Below are positions 52,953 through 62,074 of a DNA stretch of 64,000 nucleotides, piece after piece. This DNA is from Corynebacterium aurimucosum ATCC 700975 (lineage in GTDB: Bacteria; Actinomycetota; Actinomycetes; Mycobacteriales; Mycobacteriaceae), in contig NC_012590.1 of NCBI RefSeq assembly GCF_000022905.1, forward strand, positions 1,240,001-1,304,000. Direction: 5' to 3'. Each line of letters opens with the position of its first letter. Position 1 is the first letter of the stretch. Both the position numbers and the translations under genes were made by a program. Under the pieces are notes generated by a model, which ran no database searches, was not told where the DNA came from, and was given only the letters and a program-made list of their open reading frames with translations.

Positions 52953-55049
52953 ATGTTGGGCTGGCAGGATGACCGCGCACTGACGGAAATCTTGGCAAAG
53001 AAGGATGCCGCGGCTTTCAAGCGCGCCTTCGGATACACCACGTGCGGGGAGCTGCTCAGCCACTATCCGCGTGATTACATCCGCCACAATAAGGACGTGG
53101 GCCTCGGCGGTGCTGAGGATGGTGATCACGTCACCATCACTGGCGTTATCGAAGATCTCCGCGTTAAGCACACCTCTAAAGCCATGGTGTTTATCCTCTA
53201 CATGGATAGCGGAGTCCAAGCCTCCTTTTTCAATGCACACTACGTGCAGCGCGTGCTGGGGCGCGGCATGCGCGTCATGCTCTCCGGCAAGCTGAAATAC
53301 TTCCGGGGATACCCCAGCTTGCAGCACCCCGATTTTCTCATCCTCGATCCCGGCCGCTACCAGGAGTCCCTGCTGGATAGCACGACTGGGCAGGGGACAG
53401 GTTCGCTGAAGAAGCTCTCTCAGTTCGGCTCGTTGGAGACCTTCCTACAGCGCGAATGGATTCCCGTGTACCCGGCTAGCGGAAAGGTGACGTCGTGGTA
53501 CATCATGGGCGCTATCCACAAAGTGCTCGAGCACACCCCGCCGATCCCGGAGCCGCTGGACTACCGGATGATGGTGACGCTGGATCAAGCCGTGCGTGAG
53601 ATCCACGAACCGGGGGACAATGGTCCGGAGCGCGCCATCCAGCGGCTTAAGTACAACGAAGCCTTATCGGTTGGCCTAGTTATGGCCTTGCGGCAGCGCG
53701 ATGTGAAGGCGCGCACGGCAACCCCAATGCCGGCGATTCTGGAAGGCTACCGCGATGAGCTGCTCAGTGGGCTACCCTTCGCGCTGACCGACGGTCAACG
53801 ACGAGTCATCGGCGAGATCGACGCAGATCTGTGCGGCACCGCGCCCATGATGCGGCTGTTACAAGGCGAGGTCGGTTCGGGCAAGACGCTCGTTGCCACG
53901 TGCGCCATGCTGCAAGCGGTAGACGCCGGCAAGCAGGCCGCGCTCTTGGCACCGACGGAGGTTCTGGCGGCGCAGCATGGAGCGTCGATAAGCGCCAGCG
54001 TTCCGGATGGTGTCACCGTCACGGTCCTAACGGGTTCGATGAAGACAGCGGAGAAACGCAAAGCTCTGTTGGAGATTGTCTCTGGCGAGGCCGATATCGT
54101 GATTGGCACCCACGCCATCATCCAGGACAGCGTTGAATTCTTCGATTTGGGCCTGGTCATCGTGGATGAGCAACACCGCTTTGGCGTTGAACAGCGCGAT
54201 AGCCTGCGCACCAAAACTCGGGAGGGAACCAGCCCACACCTGTTGGTGATGACTGCGACACCTATCCCGCGCACGATTGCCATGACGGTGTTCGGTGATT
54301 TGGCTGTCTCGACACTCAAGGAACTTCCCGGTGGGCGCAAGCCCATCTTGTCCGCGGTGGTTCCCGAATGGAAGCCGGAGTGGGTACGCCGCGCCATCGA
54401 GCGCATCCGGGAAGAGGTGGACAAGGGGCACCAAGCCTATATCGTCTGCCCACGGATTGAAGGAGAGGGCGGCGTGGAAACCATGTCGCTCCAACTGCGC
54501 AACCTTCCCTTGCGCGGACTGCGGGTGGAAATGCTCCACGGCAAGATGCCCGATAAGGACCAAGTAATGGAGAGCTTCGCGCGCGGGGAGATTGACGTCC
54601 TTGTAGCCACCACAGTCATTGAGGTCGGCGTCGATGTTCCCAATGCCACCGTCATGCTGATCCGAGAATCGGAGAACTTCGGAGTCTCGCAGCTGCACCA
54701 GTTGCGCGGGCGCGTGGGGCGCGGCGGCAATGAATCGGTGTGTTTGCTGCACACGACGGCTGAGCCTGATAGCAAGTCTTTCCGGCGCATCAAAGCTATC
54801 GCGGATACGCCATCTGGTTTTGACCTAGCTGAGCTCGACCTTCAGCAGCGCCACGAAGGCGATATCCTGGGAACACTGCAATCCGGCACGAAACGCACGC
54901 TGAAGTTGCTGGACCTCATCAATGATCGGGACATCGTCGAGCGCACGCATTCTGATGCCGCCGCGTTGGTCGAGCGCAATCCCGAATTAGCGGAGGAGCT
55001 GACGCACAACCTGAGCGCAGATGAACAGGGATTTTTGGAGAAAAACTAG
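52953..55049 (+). CDS. recG: ATP-dependent DNA helicase RecG
   Basis: 698 residues. It remodels stalled replication forks. An N-terminal wedge/OB domain (~1-200) precedes a superfamily 2 helicase: LLQGEVGSGKTLVA (Walker A), VIVDEQHRFGVEQR (DEQH box), VMTATPIPRTIAMT, VATTVIEVGVDVPNATVM and QLHQLRGRVGRG (motifs IV-VI). Coupled to the DAK2 gene and followed by rsmD-coaD, a common actinobacterial order. Confidence 0.96.
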   Translation: MLGWQDDRALTEILAKKDAAAFKRAFGYTTCGELLSHYPRDYIRHNKDVGLGGAEDGDHVTITGVIEDLRVKHTSKAMVFILYMDSGVQASFFNAHYVQRVLGRGMRVMLSGKLKYFRGYPSLQHPDFLILDPGRYQESLLDSTTGQGTGSLKKLSQFGSLETFLQREWIPVYPASGKVTSWYIMGAIHKVLEHTPPIPEPLDYRMMVTLDQAVREIHEPGDNGPERAIQRLKYNEALSVGLVMALRQRDVKARTATPMPAILEGYRDELLSGLPFALTDGQRRVIGEIDADLCGTAPMMRLLQGEVGSGKTLVATCAMLQAVDAGKQAALLAPTEVLAAQHGASISASVPDGVTVTVLTGSMKTAEKRKALLEIVSGEADIVIGTHAIIQDSVEFFDLGLVIVDEQHRFGVEQRDSLRTKTREGTSPHLLVMTATPIPRTIAMTVFGDLAVSTLKELPGGRKPILSAVVPEWKPEWVRRAIERIREEVDKGHQAYIVCPRIEGEGGVETMSLQLRNLPLRGLRVEMLHGKMPDKDQVMESFARGEIDVLVATTVIEVGVDVPNATVMLIRESENFGVSQLHQLRGRVGRGGNESVCLLHTTAEPDSKSFRRIKAIADTPSGFDLAELDLQQRHEGDILGTLQSGTKRTLKLLDLINDRDIVERTHSDAAALVERNPELAEELTHNLSADEQGFLEKN

Positions 55050-55091
55050 GGTAGTCGCCCCGGGAAACTGAGGGGAGATAGGGTAGAAGCC

Positions 55092-55694
55092 ATGACCAGA
55101 ATCATCGCCGGAGAAGCTCGTGGGCGCACCATCAAGGTGCCCGAAGCAGGGACGAGGCCCACGTCTGACCGTGCCCGCGAGGGCCTGTTCTCATCGTTGA
55201 ATGTGCGCTGGGGGTTCATTGATTCCCGCGTGTTGGATCTCTTTGCTGGCTCCGGCGCTTTGGGCCTGGAGGCAGCAAGCCGCGGCGCTGAGGAAGTCGT
55301 CCTCGTGGAGAATAATGCCGCGGCCGTGAAGGTCATTCGCCACAATATTGGGGTGGTGAAGCACCCGCGCGTCGAGGTGCGTGAGATGAAAGCTTCGTCC
55401 TACCTGGCCACCGCACCGCGCGGCTACTTCGACATGGTGCTCGCGGATCCACCCTATGAGTTCGATGATGTTGATGGGCTTCTCGCCGCCATCGAGCCGG
55501 CGCTGGATGATGACGCGATAGTTGTCATTGAGCGCCACGTGGATTCGCCGCACACGCAGTGGCCAGAAGGCTTTGAGCCCACCGGTCAGAAACTTAAGAA
55601 GCGGACCTTTGGCATCGCGCGTTTTGATATGGCGATTTATCACCGCAGTGCGGATAGCTCGAAGACCGATACCACCGGAACCCAGGAGGACTAG
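55092..55694 (+). CDS. rsmD: 16S rRNA (guanine-966-N2)-methyltransferase
   Basis: 200 residues. Rossmann-type methyltransferase with RIIAGEARGRTIKVP at the N-terminus, VLDLFAGSGALGLEAASRGA (SAM site) and the catalytic motif MVLADPPYEFDD for amino-methylation of guanine. The coaD ATG follows its stop after 2 bases. Confidence 0.95.
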   Translation: MTRIIAGEARGRTIKVPEAGTRPTSDRAREGLFSSLNVRWGFIDSRVLDLFAGSGALGLEAASRGAEEVVLVENNAAAVKVIRHNIGVVKHPRVEVREMKASSYLATAPRGYFDMVLADPPYEFDDVDGLLAAIEPALDDDAIVVIERHVDSPHTQWPEGFEPTGQKLKKRTFGIARFDMAIYHRSADSSKTDTTGTQED

Positions 55695-55696
55695 CC

Positions 55697-56173
55697 ATGC
55701 CGACCCACGCCGTATGCCCCGGCTCTTTCGATCCCATCACGCTGGGACACGTCGACGTTTTTAATCGCGCCAGCGAACTTTTTGACAAGGTCACGGTGCT
55801 GGTGACGGGAAACCCCGACAAGCCTTCCGGGCTGTTTAGCGTGGAGGAGCGCGTGGACCTCATTCGCCGTACCGTCTCCCCAGAGATCGAGGTGGATTGG
55901 TGGGGCGGATTACTGGTGGATTACACCAGTGCCCATGGCATAGACACGATTGTGAAGGGCTTGCGCTCCTCCTTGGACTATGAGTATGAGCTGCCGATGG
56001 CGCAGATGAACCGGCGCCTTTCCGGAATCGATACGGTCTTCTTGCTGACGGATGAGAAATACGGCTATATCTCCTCCTCGCTGTGCAAGCAGGTGGCGCA
56101 GTACGGCGGCGATGTCACGGGTATGTTCCCAGACCACGTGGCAGCCGCGGTCATGGAACGCTTCCGAGGCTAA
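55697..56173 (+). CDS. coaD: Pantetheine-phosphate adenylyltransferase
   Basis: 158 residues, normal length. It adenylates 4'-phosphopantetheine in coenzyme A synthesis. Motifs: CPGSFDPITLGHVDVFNRA (with the nucleotidyltransferase His), VKGLRSSLDYEYELPMAQMN, and SSSLCKQVAQYGGDV. The rsmD-coaD pair is widely conserved. Confidence 0.96.
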   Translation: MPTHAVCPGSFDPITLGHVDVFNRASELFDKVTVLVTGNPDKPSGLFSVEERVDLIRRTVSPEIEVDWWGGLLVDYTSAHGIDTIVKGLRSSLDYEYELPMAQMNRRLSGIDTVFLLTDEKYGYISSSLCKQVAQYGGDVTGMFPDHVAAAVMERFRG

Positions 56174-56179
56174 GGGGAC

Positions 56180-56935
56180 ATGTCTGTACTGGCAATACCC
56201 CTCGTTGTCCTCCTTACCGTCATCGCTGGCTCCTGCCTGCAGCGAGTCTCCGGCATGGGGCTGGGCCTCATTGGTGGGCCCATCCTGACGCTCTTCCTCG
56301 GGCCAGTCGAAGGCATCATGGTCATCAACGTCTTGGCCTGCCTCAATGCCATCCTCACGACCTATTCGATGCGTGAGAATGTGGACTGGGGAAAGTGGCT
56401 GCGCATCGGCCCTTTCATGGTTCTCGGCTCAATCCCGGCGGCGCTGCTTATTGCGCGCATTGATACCGCGGCATTGTTGGTTCTGGTCGGCGCCGCCCTG
56501 TTGATTGCGCTGGCCGTGGTGGTCTTTGGGCGCAAGTTCGTCCCGCAGATGAGCGGCACGGGCCCGGCCATCTCCGCGGGTATCGTGGGTGGGTTCACTA
56601 ACACGCTCGCGGGCGTAGCCGGCCCGGTCATCACGGTCTATGCGCAGGCCGCGCGGTGGCCCAAAGAGGTACTCGCGCCAACCCTGCAGCCCTGCTTCTT
56701 CATTGGCGGTTTGTCGTCGGTATTGACCAAGTTCTTCCTGGGCTCCGGCGGTTTCGAGGGTTTGCACTGGCTGGTGTGGCCCTGCGGGGTGGTTGGCATG
56801 TGCGTTGGCATTCTCCTAGGAAAGAAGATTGCCGGGCGCGTCTCTCGGGACAAGGCCCATAAGCTATCACTGTGGCTGGCCAGCCTAGGAGCGCTCAGCG
56901 CATTGCTGCGAGGCCTTTTCACCCTGGGTGCTTAA
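56180..56935 (+). CDS. TauE/SafE-family (TSUP) membrane exporter
   Basis: 251 residues with about eight hydrophobic helices. It carries the family repeats, including an early RVSGMGLGLIGGPILTLFLGP and the second-half counterpart GIVGGFTNTLAGVAGPVITVYAQA. Members export sulfite, sulfoacetate or other small anions; the substrate here is unknown. It follows coaD by 6 bases, and its end overlaps the annotated leader of the PPK2 gene. Confidence 0.85.
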   Translation: MSVLAIPLVVLLTVIAGSCLQRVSGMGLGLIGGPILTLFLGPVEGIMVINVLACLNAILTTYSMRENVDWGKWLRIGPFMVLGSIPAALLIARIDTAALLVLVGAALLIALAVVVFGRKFVPQMSGTGPAISAGIVGGFTNTLAGVAGPVITVYAQAARWPKEVLAPTLQPCFFIGGLSSVLTKFFLGSGGFEGLHWLVWPCGVVGMCVGILLGKKIAGRVSRDKAHKLSLWLASLGALSALLRGLFTLGA

Positions 56936-56960
56936 ACAGCGTCTCGGTATGGTGGAGTCC

Positions 56961-57815
56961 ATGGCGAAATTCAAGATTGAGGACGCGCTCGCGCTGCGCG
57001 CTGGCAAGAATTTTCAGATTGACTCGGTTGATGCTTCGGCAACGCCGGGCTTCGACGGCGATAAGGCGGCGCTCGACGCCCGCTTCTCCAAGTACGATGA
57101 TGAGCTCTATGAGCTGCAGGAGCGACTTTTTGCCAACGGCCGCAGCTATGGTGAGGACGCCCCAGCGGTGCTCATCATCCTGCAGGGCATGGATACCTCG
57201 GGCAAAGGCGGGGCTATCCGCCACGTATTGAGCACCTTCGACCCGCAAGGAACCACGACTGTGGGCTTCGGTAAACCTACCGAAGAGGAGCTAGAGCATG
57301 ACTTCCTGTGGCGTATCCGCAAACACGACCCGCAGCCGGGACAAATCGTGGCCTTCGACCGCTCCCACTATGAGGATGTCCTCATTCAGCGCGTGCACGA
57401 GTGGGTGGATGAAGAAGAGGTGGATCGGCGCATCGAGGCCATCCGCGACTATGAGCTGGAACTAACAGCCAAGGGAGTCAAGGTCATCAAAATCTTCCTG
57501 CACCTGTCCAAGGAGGCCCAGAATGAGAATCTGCTGGAGCGCACGGAGCGGGAAGACAAGTTCTGGAAATACGACCCAGCTGATGTGGAGGAGCGCGCCT
57601 ATTGGGATGAATACATGGCGGCATACCAGGATGCTATTCGGCGCACGGATGAAAACTACGCACCCTGGTACGTCATTCCTACCGATAACAAGAAGTATGC
57701 CCGGATGGCGCTGAAGTTTCTCATCGTGGATCTCTTGCGCCACCTCGACCTGGAATGGCCGGCGCCCGACTTTGATCCGGAAGTCGAGCGCCAGCGCATT
57801 AAGGACGCTGACTAA
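56961..57815 (+). CDS. ppk2: Polyphosphate kinase 2 family protein
   Basis: 284 residues from ATG 56961 (MAKFKIEDALALRAG), with GGTGGAG upstream. PPK2 uses polyphosphate to phosphorylate nucleotides. Walker A is LQGMDTSGKGGAIRHVLSTF, Walker B-like VAFDRSHYEDVLIQRV, and a lid region RTEREDKFWKYDPAD. Single-domain length suggests a class I or III enzyme phosphorylating nucleoside diphosphates or monophosphates; the class is not decided. It converges with the YbjN operon across 3 bases. Confidence 0.88.
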   Translation: MAKFKIEDALALRAGKNFQIDSVDASATPGFDGDKAALDARFSKYDDELYELQERLFANGRSYGEDAPAVLIILQGMDTSGKGGAIRHVLSTFDPQGTTTVGFGKPTEEELEHDFLWRIRKHDPQPGQIVAFDRSHYEDVLIQRVHEWVDEEEVDRRIEAIRDYELELTAKGVKVIKIFLHLSKEAQNENLLERTEREDKFWKYDPADVEERAYWDEYMAAYQDAIRRTDENYAPWYVIPTDNKKYARMALKFLIVDLLRHLDLEWPAPDFDPEVERQRIKDAD

Positions 57816-57818
57816 GAG

Positions 57819-58349
57819 CTAGTCGCTCTCTGTACCATCGACGTCGCTGGCCAGCTCACGGGCGGCGGCGTTAAACGCGTCCAGAACAGACAGCAACGCT
57901 TCTTGCGCATTGATGATGCCGAGGTTGAGTGCGTGAAAGAGCTGGTCCTCATTCAGGCCAGCAGTGGTGACGAAGCACGCATCACCGCGCAGCTCAACCT
58001 CATCCTCAACCAGCCCGACGAGCGCGCGCCCATCGAAAGCACCGGAATTGAACTCGTTGCAGAGGACATGGAAGATGGGGAGCATGTCCGCGTCTAGCTG
58101 TGTGGACAGCACGCTTTCGATGCGCACGAGGCCCTCTTCCACTGTGATGACCCAGTCAAGGTCGTTGAGGCGGGCAACTGCGGTTGTCGCATCCTCGGGG
58201 TGCGCGGTGGCTGCCATATCCAGCTCGGCGCCGTTGAGCACGCTCAACACGCGGTCCCGGCCGACGGTGGCCAGCGGTGATCCGGAGAGAATGTCGAAAG
58301 GATCGGAACTGGCGGATGCATTTTGGTTCTGGTTCGAGTCCTGACTCAT
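57819..58349 (-). CDS. YbjN-domain protein 4 of 4 (last in operon)
   Basis: 176 residues. After a disordered, Asn/Ser-rich head, a YbjN fold of the type III secretion chaperone-like superfamily: VEEGLVRIESVLSTQLDADM, FNSGAFDGRALVGLV, and FVTTAGLNEDQLFHALNLGI, with the usual C-terminal helix. YbjN proteins in E. coli affect motility and stress responses, but the actinobacterial group is uncharacterised. It overlaps the previous copy by four bases and is the end of the run of four. Confidence 0.82.
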   Translation of the reverse strand: MSQDSNQNQNASASSDPFDILSGSPLATVGRDRVLSVLNGAELDMAATAHPEDATTAVARLNDLDWVITVEEGLVRIESVLSTQLDADMLPIFHVLCNEFNSGAFDGRALVGLVEDEVELRGDACFVTTAGLNEDQLFHALNLGIINAQEALLSVLDAFNAAARELASDVDGTESD

Positions 58350-58870
58350 GCTTGCTCCTCCTTATCCCAGGTGACGGCCTGCGGGAAGCGTTGTGCCACG
58401 ACGTCGAAGAACTCAGCGAAGCTGGCCAGTGAACTCAGCAGGAAATGGCCGAGCTGGGCCAAGGAAAGGCCTTCGCCCACGCCCATGGCGCGGTTGGCAC
58501 CTAGGTGGATTTCCGTGTTACCCTTCGCGTCCTCTTCTACGAGGAAGCTCAAGGTGGGCGCTACGCTAGCCCAGTTCAGCTCCGCCACCACGGCGGCCAC
58601 CTCCGGCTCGAGGTGTGCAGGAAGAGTGCCCTCCCACGAGGCGAAGGCACTGAGTACCTCGCCTTCAGCGTCGAGCTCACAGTGCACCGCGATATGGGGA
58701 ACGCCGGTCTGCAGCACGCGGCGCGCGGATTCGGCGCTGTCGGCGGCAGCGTCAGCATCGGCTTCTGGCTCAGGGGATGCCTCGATGAGCGCATAGTCGG
58801 CGTCGATAAGCTCGCACAACTGCACCAACCTGTCTATGGTGACCGGCTCAACCACGTGGAGATCGGTCAC
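58346..58870 (-). CDS. YbjN-domain protein 3 of 4
   Basis: 174 residues. YbjN fold with LVQLCELIDADYALIE, IAVHCELDAEGEVLSAFASW, APTLSFLVEEDAKGNTEIH and LAQLGHFLLSSLASFAEFF, then VAQRFPQAVTW. This C-terminal pattern (HFLLSSLASFAEFF...FPQAVTW) matches copy 1 (AFVMSTLDAVLQSF...YPQLVTW). Overlaps its neighbours by four bases each side. Unknown function. Confidence 0.82.
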   Translation of the reverse strand: MTDLHVVEPVTIDRLVQLCELIDADYALIEASPEPEADADAAADSAESARRVLQTGVPHIAVHCELDAEGEVLSAFASWEGTLPAHLEPEVAAVVAELNWASVAPTLSFLVEEDAKGNTEIHLGANRAMGVGEGLSLAQLGHFLLSSLASFAEFFDVVAQRFPQAVTWDKEEQA

Positions 58871-59388
58871 TGCTGCTCACCCTGAGCGCCCTCGGCACCC
58901 TCGCCCGCCTGCGCGGCAGACTCGGAACCGAGCTTAGCCATTTCTTCGGCAGCGGCGACCATGGCGTTTTGGGCGTTGATGACGCCGTCCACGGAGGCGC
59001 GCAGTGCGGCCGCGAGTTGTTCATCGGTCATACCGGCCGCGCAAGGAATGTCAGCCTCGGTGCGTACGAGCAGCATGCCATCGAAGTCAGCAATGACGGC
59101 GCGTGCCCCCATAGCCACGGAGTTGATCTGGTTGGCTGCGAGGAAGAGTCCCGCATCAGCCTTGGCATAGTTGACGTCCGTCGGTACATCGCAACGCACG
59201 ATGGCAACGCTCTCCAGGACGGCGAACATGCACGGCAGACCGTTGAGATTGGCGGTAGCGGCGTCGTCCCGACCGGAGACCGGTTCGAGTTCGATGTCGA
59301 AGGTCCTCATCGCCTCGATGATGCGGTCGAGGGTGACCTCCGGCAATGCGTGCGGATCCTCGGCGGTAGGCGTTGTCGGATTAGTCAT
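58867..59388 (-). CDS. YbjN-domain protein 2 of 4
   Basis: 173 residues from ATG 59388, eight bases inside copy 1. YbjN fold with VTLDRIIEAMRTFDIELEP, LPCMFAVLESVAIVRCDVPT, FDGMLLVRTEADIPCAAGMT and DEQLAAALRASVDGVINAQN. It resembles copy 4 (DEQLFHALNLGIINAQE), so the run looks like two alternating pair types, 1/3 and 2/4. The C-terminus is Ala/Glu/Gly-rich. Unknown function. Confidence 0.82.
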   Translation of the reverse strand: MTNPTTPTAEDPHALPEVTLDRIIEAMRTFDIELEPVSGRDDAATANLNGLPCMFAVLESVAIVRCDVPTDVNYAKADAGLFLAANQINSVAMGARAVIADFDGMLLVRTEADIPCAAGMTDEQLAAALRASVDGVINAQNAMVAAAEEMAKLGSESAAQAGEGAEGAQGEQQ

Positions 59389-59896
59389 GGTTGTGCTCCT
59401 TCCAGGTGACGAGCTGCGGGTACTGCTGTTCAATCCACTCGAAGGACTGCAACACGGCATCCAGGGTGGACATTACGAACGCGCCGAGCTGGTTGCGGGA
59501 TGCACCATGGGCCACGTCCAGATCACGCGCACCGGAGACCGCCAAAGCGTTGTCTGGCGCTTCGAAGAAGCGGAACGTCGGCGTGAAGTGGTCCTGGTTC
59601 CAGGCATTGATGTGCATGAGCAGCGCAGGGCCTTCGGAGGCGGGGACAGAGCCGCGCCATACGGAATCGACGATGAGGGAGGAACCAACCAGCTGGAAGG
59701 CGATGGCGGCGTTGGAGAAGCCGGTGCGCAAAAGGTTGACCGTCTGGCCGTCCTGGGTCTTCTGCTCTTCGATGCGGTATTCCAAGCCCTCTGACTCAAA
59801 GATTTCCGCAATGCGCTCGAGGCTGACTTCGTCGATGGGTGTGTCAGGCTCCAGCTGGCGCTGCTGCGCGTCATCATGATTAGTGGTGTCAGTCAA
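59381..59896 (-). CDS. YbjN-domain protein 1 of 4 (first in operon)
   Basis: 171 residues. YbjN fold with VSLERIAEIFESEGLEYRI, FQLVGSSLIVDSVWRGSVPA, HFTPTFRFFEAPDNALAVSG and AFVMSTLDAVLQSFEWIEQQ, then YPQLVTW. It heads a four-gene, fully overlapping run read from 59896 to 57819. A promoter should lie in the 28-base gap to the upstream oxidoreductase or earlier. Unknown function. Confidence 0.84.
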   Translation of the reverse strand: MTDTTNHDDAQQRQLEPDTPIDEVSLERIAEIFESEGLEYRIEEQKTQDGQTVNLLRTGFSNAAIAFQLVGSSLIVDSVWRGSVPASEGPALLMHINAWNQDHFTPTFRFFEAPDNALAVSGARDLDVAHGASRNQLGAFVMSTLDAVLQSFEWIEQQYPQLVTWKEHNHD

Positions 59897-59924
59897 TTCT
59901 TCTACTCACTTCGCTACACTTTTC

Positions 59925-61322
59925 TTAATCTTTTCCGGCCCCGACACTACCGGAGCCGTCTGCCTCGGGTGCGCAGGTGGGGGCCTCGACGAGTTTTTCA
60001 CCGCCGAGCTCATGGGCGAGCGCTGGAGCGATGTCGGGGTAGCGGAAGGTGTGGCCTAGTGCTTCCGCGCGCGTGGGTAGGACCTTTTGGTTGGCTAGAG
60101 CCAGCTCACGCGCACCTTCCTTACCCAGCAGCAGCGCCGGACCGACGCTGGGGATGGGGATGACGGTCGGCCTATGAAGGAGTGAGCCGAGGGCATCCAC
60201 ATAATCGCGATTGAGCACCGGGTTGGGAGAGACTGCGTTGATGGCACCACTCCAGGCAGGGTCGAGTGCGGCGCGGACGAACATATCTGAGAGATCATCT
60301 TGCCCAACCCAGCTATTCCACATGTTGCCCTTGCCAAATGAGCCGCCCAGTCCGGTAGAAAACAGTGCGCGCAGCAGCGGCAGAATTCCCGCGTTGGCAG
60401 ATTGCACGATGCCGGTGCGCAGGTTTACCACTCGCTTTCCGGCCTCACGTGCTGGCGCGCAGGCATCCTCCCACGCCGTCACGACATCGGCCAGAAAGCC
60501 CTCACCGCGCTCCGAGTCTTCGGTCAGTTCTTCATCGCCTCGGTCCGGACCGTAAATACCGATAGCGGAGGCGCAGACCATCGCGGTCACAGATGGTGTT
60601 TCGGCCGCTAGCTGCGCTAGCAGGTGAGTAGGGCCTACACGTGAATCCCGAATAGCTTCTTTGTGCGCGGTATTAAAACGCCCGAAAATCGGCTCGCCGG
60701 CCAGGTGGATGAGGATATCAACGCCGTCCAGCAAGTCTTTGGCGGGCAAGGTAGGCCGCCACAAGCGCTCGCCGGCTCCCGGGTTAGAGCGCACGAGCGG
60801 AATGACGGTGTGGCCCAACGTGCCGAGCTGTGCGGCAACGGCGGTTCCTATCGTGCCGTGCGTACCGGTTATTGCGATTGTGCGGGGCTCGACGTTGAGA
60901 GCGCCCAGCCGCTGAGCAAAGCGAAAGTCCTCAATAAGCTGTTGCTGCCGATACGCAAAAATCGATTCCACTGGCCCCGTGGGGATGCGGGTGTCCACTT
61001 TGTCGGTGATGAGCGTGCCCTCTGGGTGGTCCTCAAAGAAGTGTTCGTGGCGCCAATTGGCCAGCGAACGGAAGGGGGCGTTGATGCAGACATCAGCGAA
61101 GGAACGCCGCGGTTGGTATCTGCTCAAATCATGCCGGGCGACCCATTTCAGGCCGCCAGGAAACCCCAAGATAGAAGTCCCATCAGCTAATGACTCGGCC
61201 TGCTGCAGGGGAGTCATGAAACCGAAAGGCGCGGTGAGGCGCGCGAGCGCTCCCGGGCGGGTGTGCCATTGCCAAACCTCTTCGCGCGGGGCTGGAACAA
61301 CGTGCTGGGTAGTAAAACTCAC
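59925..61322 (-). CDS. TIGR01777-family epimerase with N-terminal SRPBCC domain
   Basis: 465 residues. Residues ~1-145 form an SRPBCC-like ligand-binding domain (FTTQHVVPAPREEVWQWHTRPGALARL). Then comes an extended SDR/epimerase domain: AITGTHGTIGTAVAAQLGTLGHTV, ILIHLAGEPIFGRFNTAHK and VCASAIGIYG in the YxxxK-less pattern of the family, and a DUF1731-type C-terminus (RPTVIPIPSVGPALLLGKEG). The substrate is unknown. This fusion is common in corynebacteria. It lies 28 bases upstream of the YbjN run and could be co-transcribed. Confidence 0.85.
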   Translation of the reverse strand: MSFTTQHVVPAPREEVWQWHTRPGALARLTAPFGFMTPLQQAESLADGTSILGFPGGLKWVARHDLSRYQPRRSFADVCINAPFRSLANWRHEHFFEDHPEGTLITDKVDTRIPTGPVESIFAYRQQQLIEDFRFAQRLGALNVEPRTIAITGTHGTIGTAVAAQLGTLGHTVIPLVRSNPGAGERLWRPTLPAKDLLDGVDILIHLAGEPIFGRFNTAHKEAIRDSRVGPTHLLAQLAAETPSVTAMVCASAIGIYGPDRGDEELTEDSERGEGFLADVVTAWEDACAPAREAGKRVVNLRTGIVQSANAGILPLLRALFSTGLGGSFGKGNMWNSWVGQDDLSDMFVRAALDPAWSGAINAVSPNPVLNRDYVDALGSLLHRPTVIPIPSVGPALLLGKEGARELALANQKVLPTRAEALGHTFRYPDIAPALAHELGGEKLVEAPTCAPEADGSGSVGAGKD

Positions 61323-61453
61323 TGTCTAGGGACCTGCCTCAAAAGATTCGGGGGTGCGAGGGCGTACACAGCACGCCTGAAGAGTGCTATGGTTAGTGCT
61401 GGCTTTCAAGCATAGACAAGTCCTTTTAACCATTGTCCGACATCCTTTAAAGA

Positions 61454-61469
61454 CCGCACCGTGAGGCGG
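61454..61469 (+). promoter_or_regulatory. Candidate PyrR-binding hairpin over the pyrR ribosome site
   Basis: CCGC (61454-61457) pairs with GCGG (61466-61469) around ACCGTGAG. The loop and flank match the bacillar PyrR-binding core CCnGnGAGG. It ends directly before GAAGGAGG, so PyrR-UMP binding could block translation, as shown in mycobacteria. 61323-61453 has no gene. Confidence 0.5.
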
Positions 61470-61483
61470 GGAAGGAGGTCACG

Positions 61484-62074
61484 ATGAGTGAAACCGGCAC
61501 CCACGCGGAGTCCAACGAACTACTGAGCTCGAAAGACGTCGCGCGCACTGTCGCACGCATCGCGCACCAGATTATTGAAAAGACGGCGCTTGATTCGAGT
61601 GATTCCCCTCGAGTCCTGCTCTTAGGCATTCCCTCTGGTGGCGTGCCTTTGGCACAGCGCCTTGCCGAAAAAATTGAGGAATTCTCCGGGGTGGAGGTTC
61701 CTTGGGGCTCCCTAGACATCACGTTGTACCGCGATGATCTCTATGCCCGCCCGCACCGTGCATTGCAGCCTACGACGGTGCCTGACGGCGGCATTAACGG
61801 CGCCACCGTCATCCTTGTCGACGACGTCCTGTACTCCGGACGCACCATCCGCGCCGCACTCGATGCCCTCGCGGACATCGGCCGTCCTGACATCATCCAG
61901 CTCGCAGTCCTCGTGGACCGTGGACACCGCCAGGTTCCCATCCGTGCGGATTACGTGGGCAAGAACATCCCCACCGCACGCGACGAGGACGTCACCGTGT
62001 ACAACGCCGATATCGATGGCCGCGATGCCGTCGTTCTTACCCGCTTCACTGCACAGCCCGGCAAGGAGGCATAA
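61484..62074 (+). CDS. pyrR: Bifunctional pyr regulator / uracil phosphoribosyltransferase
   Basis: 196 residues with a strong GGAGG site. Phosphoribosyltransferase fold with the PRPP loop [21 protein letters not shown] and [17 protein letters not shown]. It binds pyr mRNA in the presence of UMP and also makes UMP from uracil. It heads pyrR-pyrB-pyrC; pyrB starts at the next base after its stop. The candidate binding hairpin is just upstream. Confidence 0.96.
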   Translation: MSETGTHAESNELLSSKDVARTVARIAHQIIEKTALDSSDSPRVLLLGIPSGGVPLAQRLAEKIEEFSGVEVPWGSLDITLYRDDLYARPHRALQPTTVPDGGINGATVILVDDVLYSGRTIRAALDALADIGRPDIIQLAVLVDRGHRQVPIRADYVGKNIPTARDEDVTVYNADIDGRDAVVLTRFTAQPGKEA

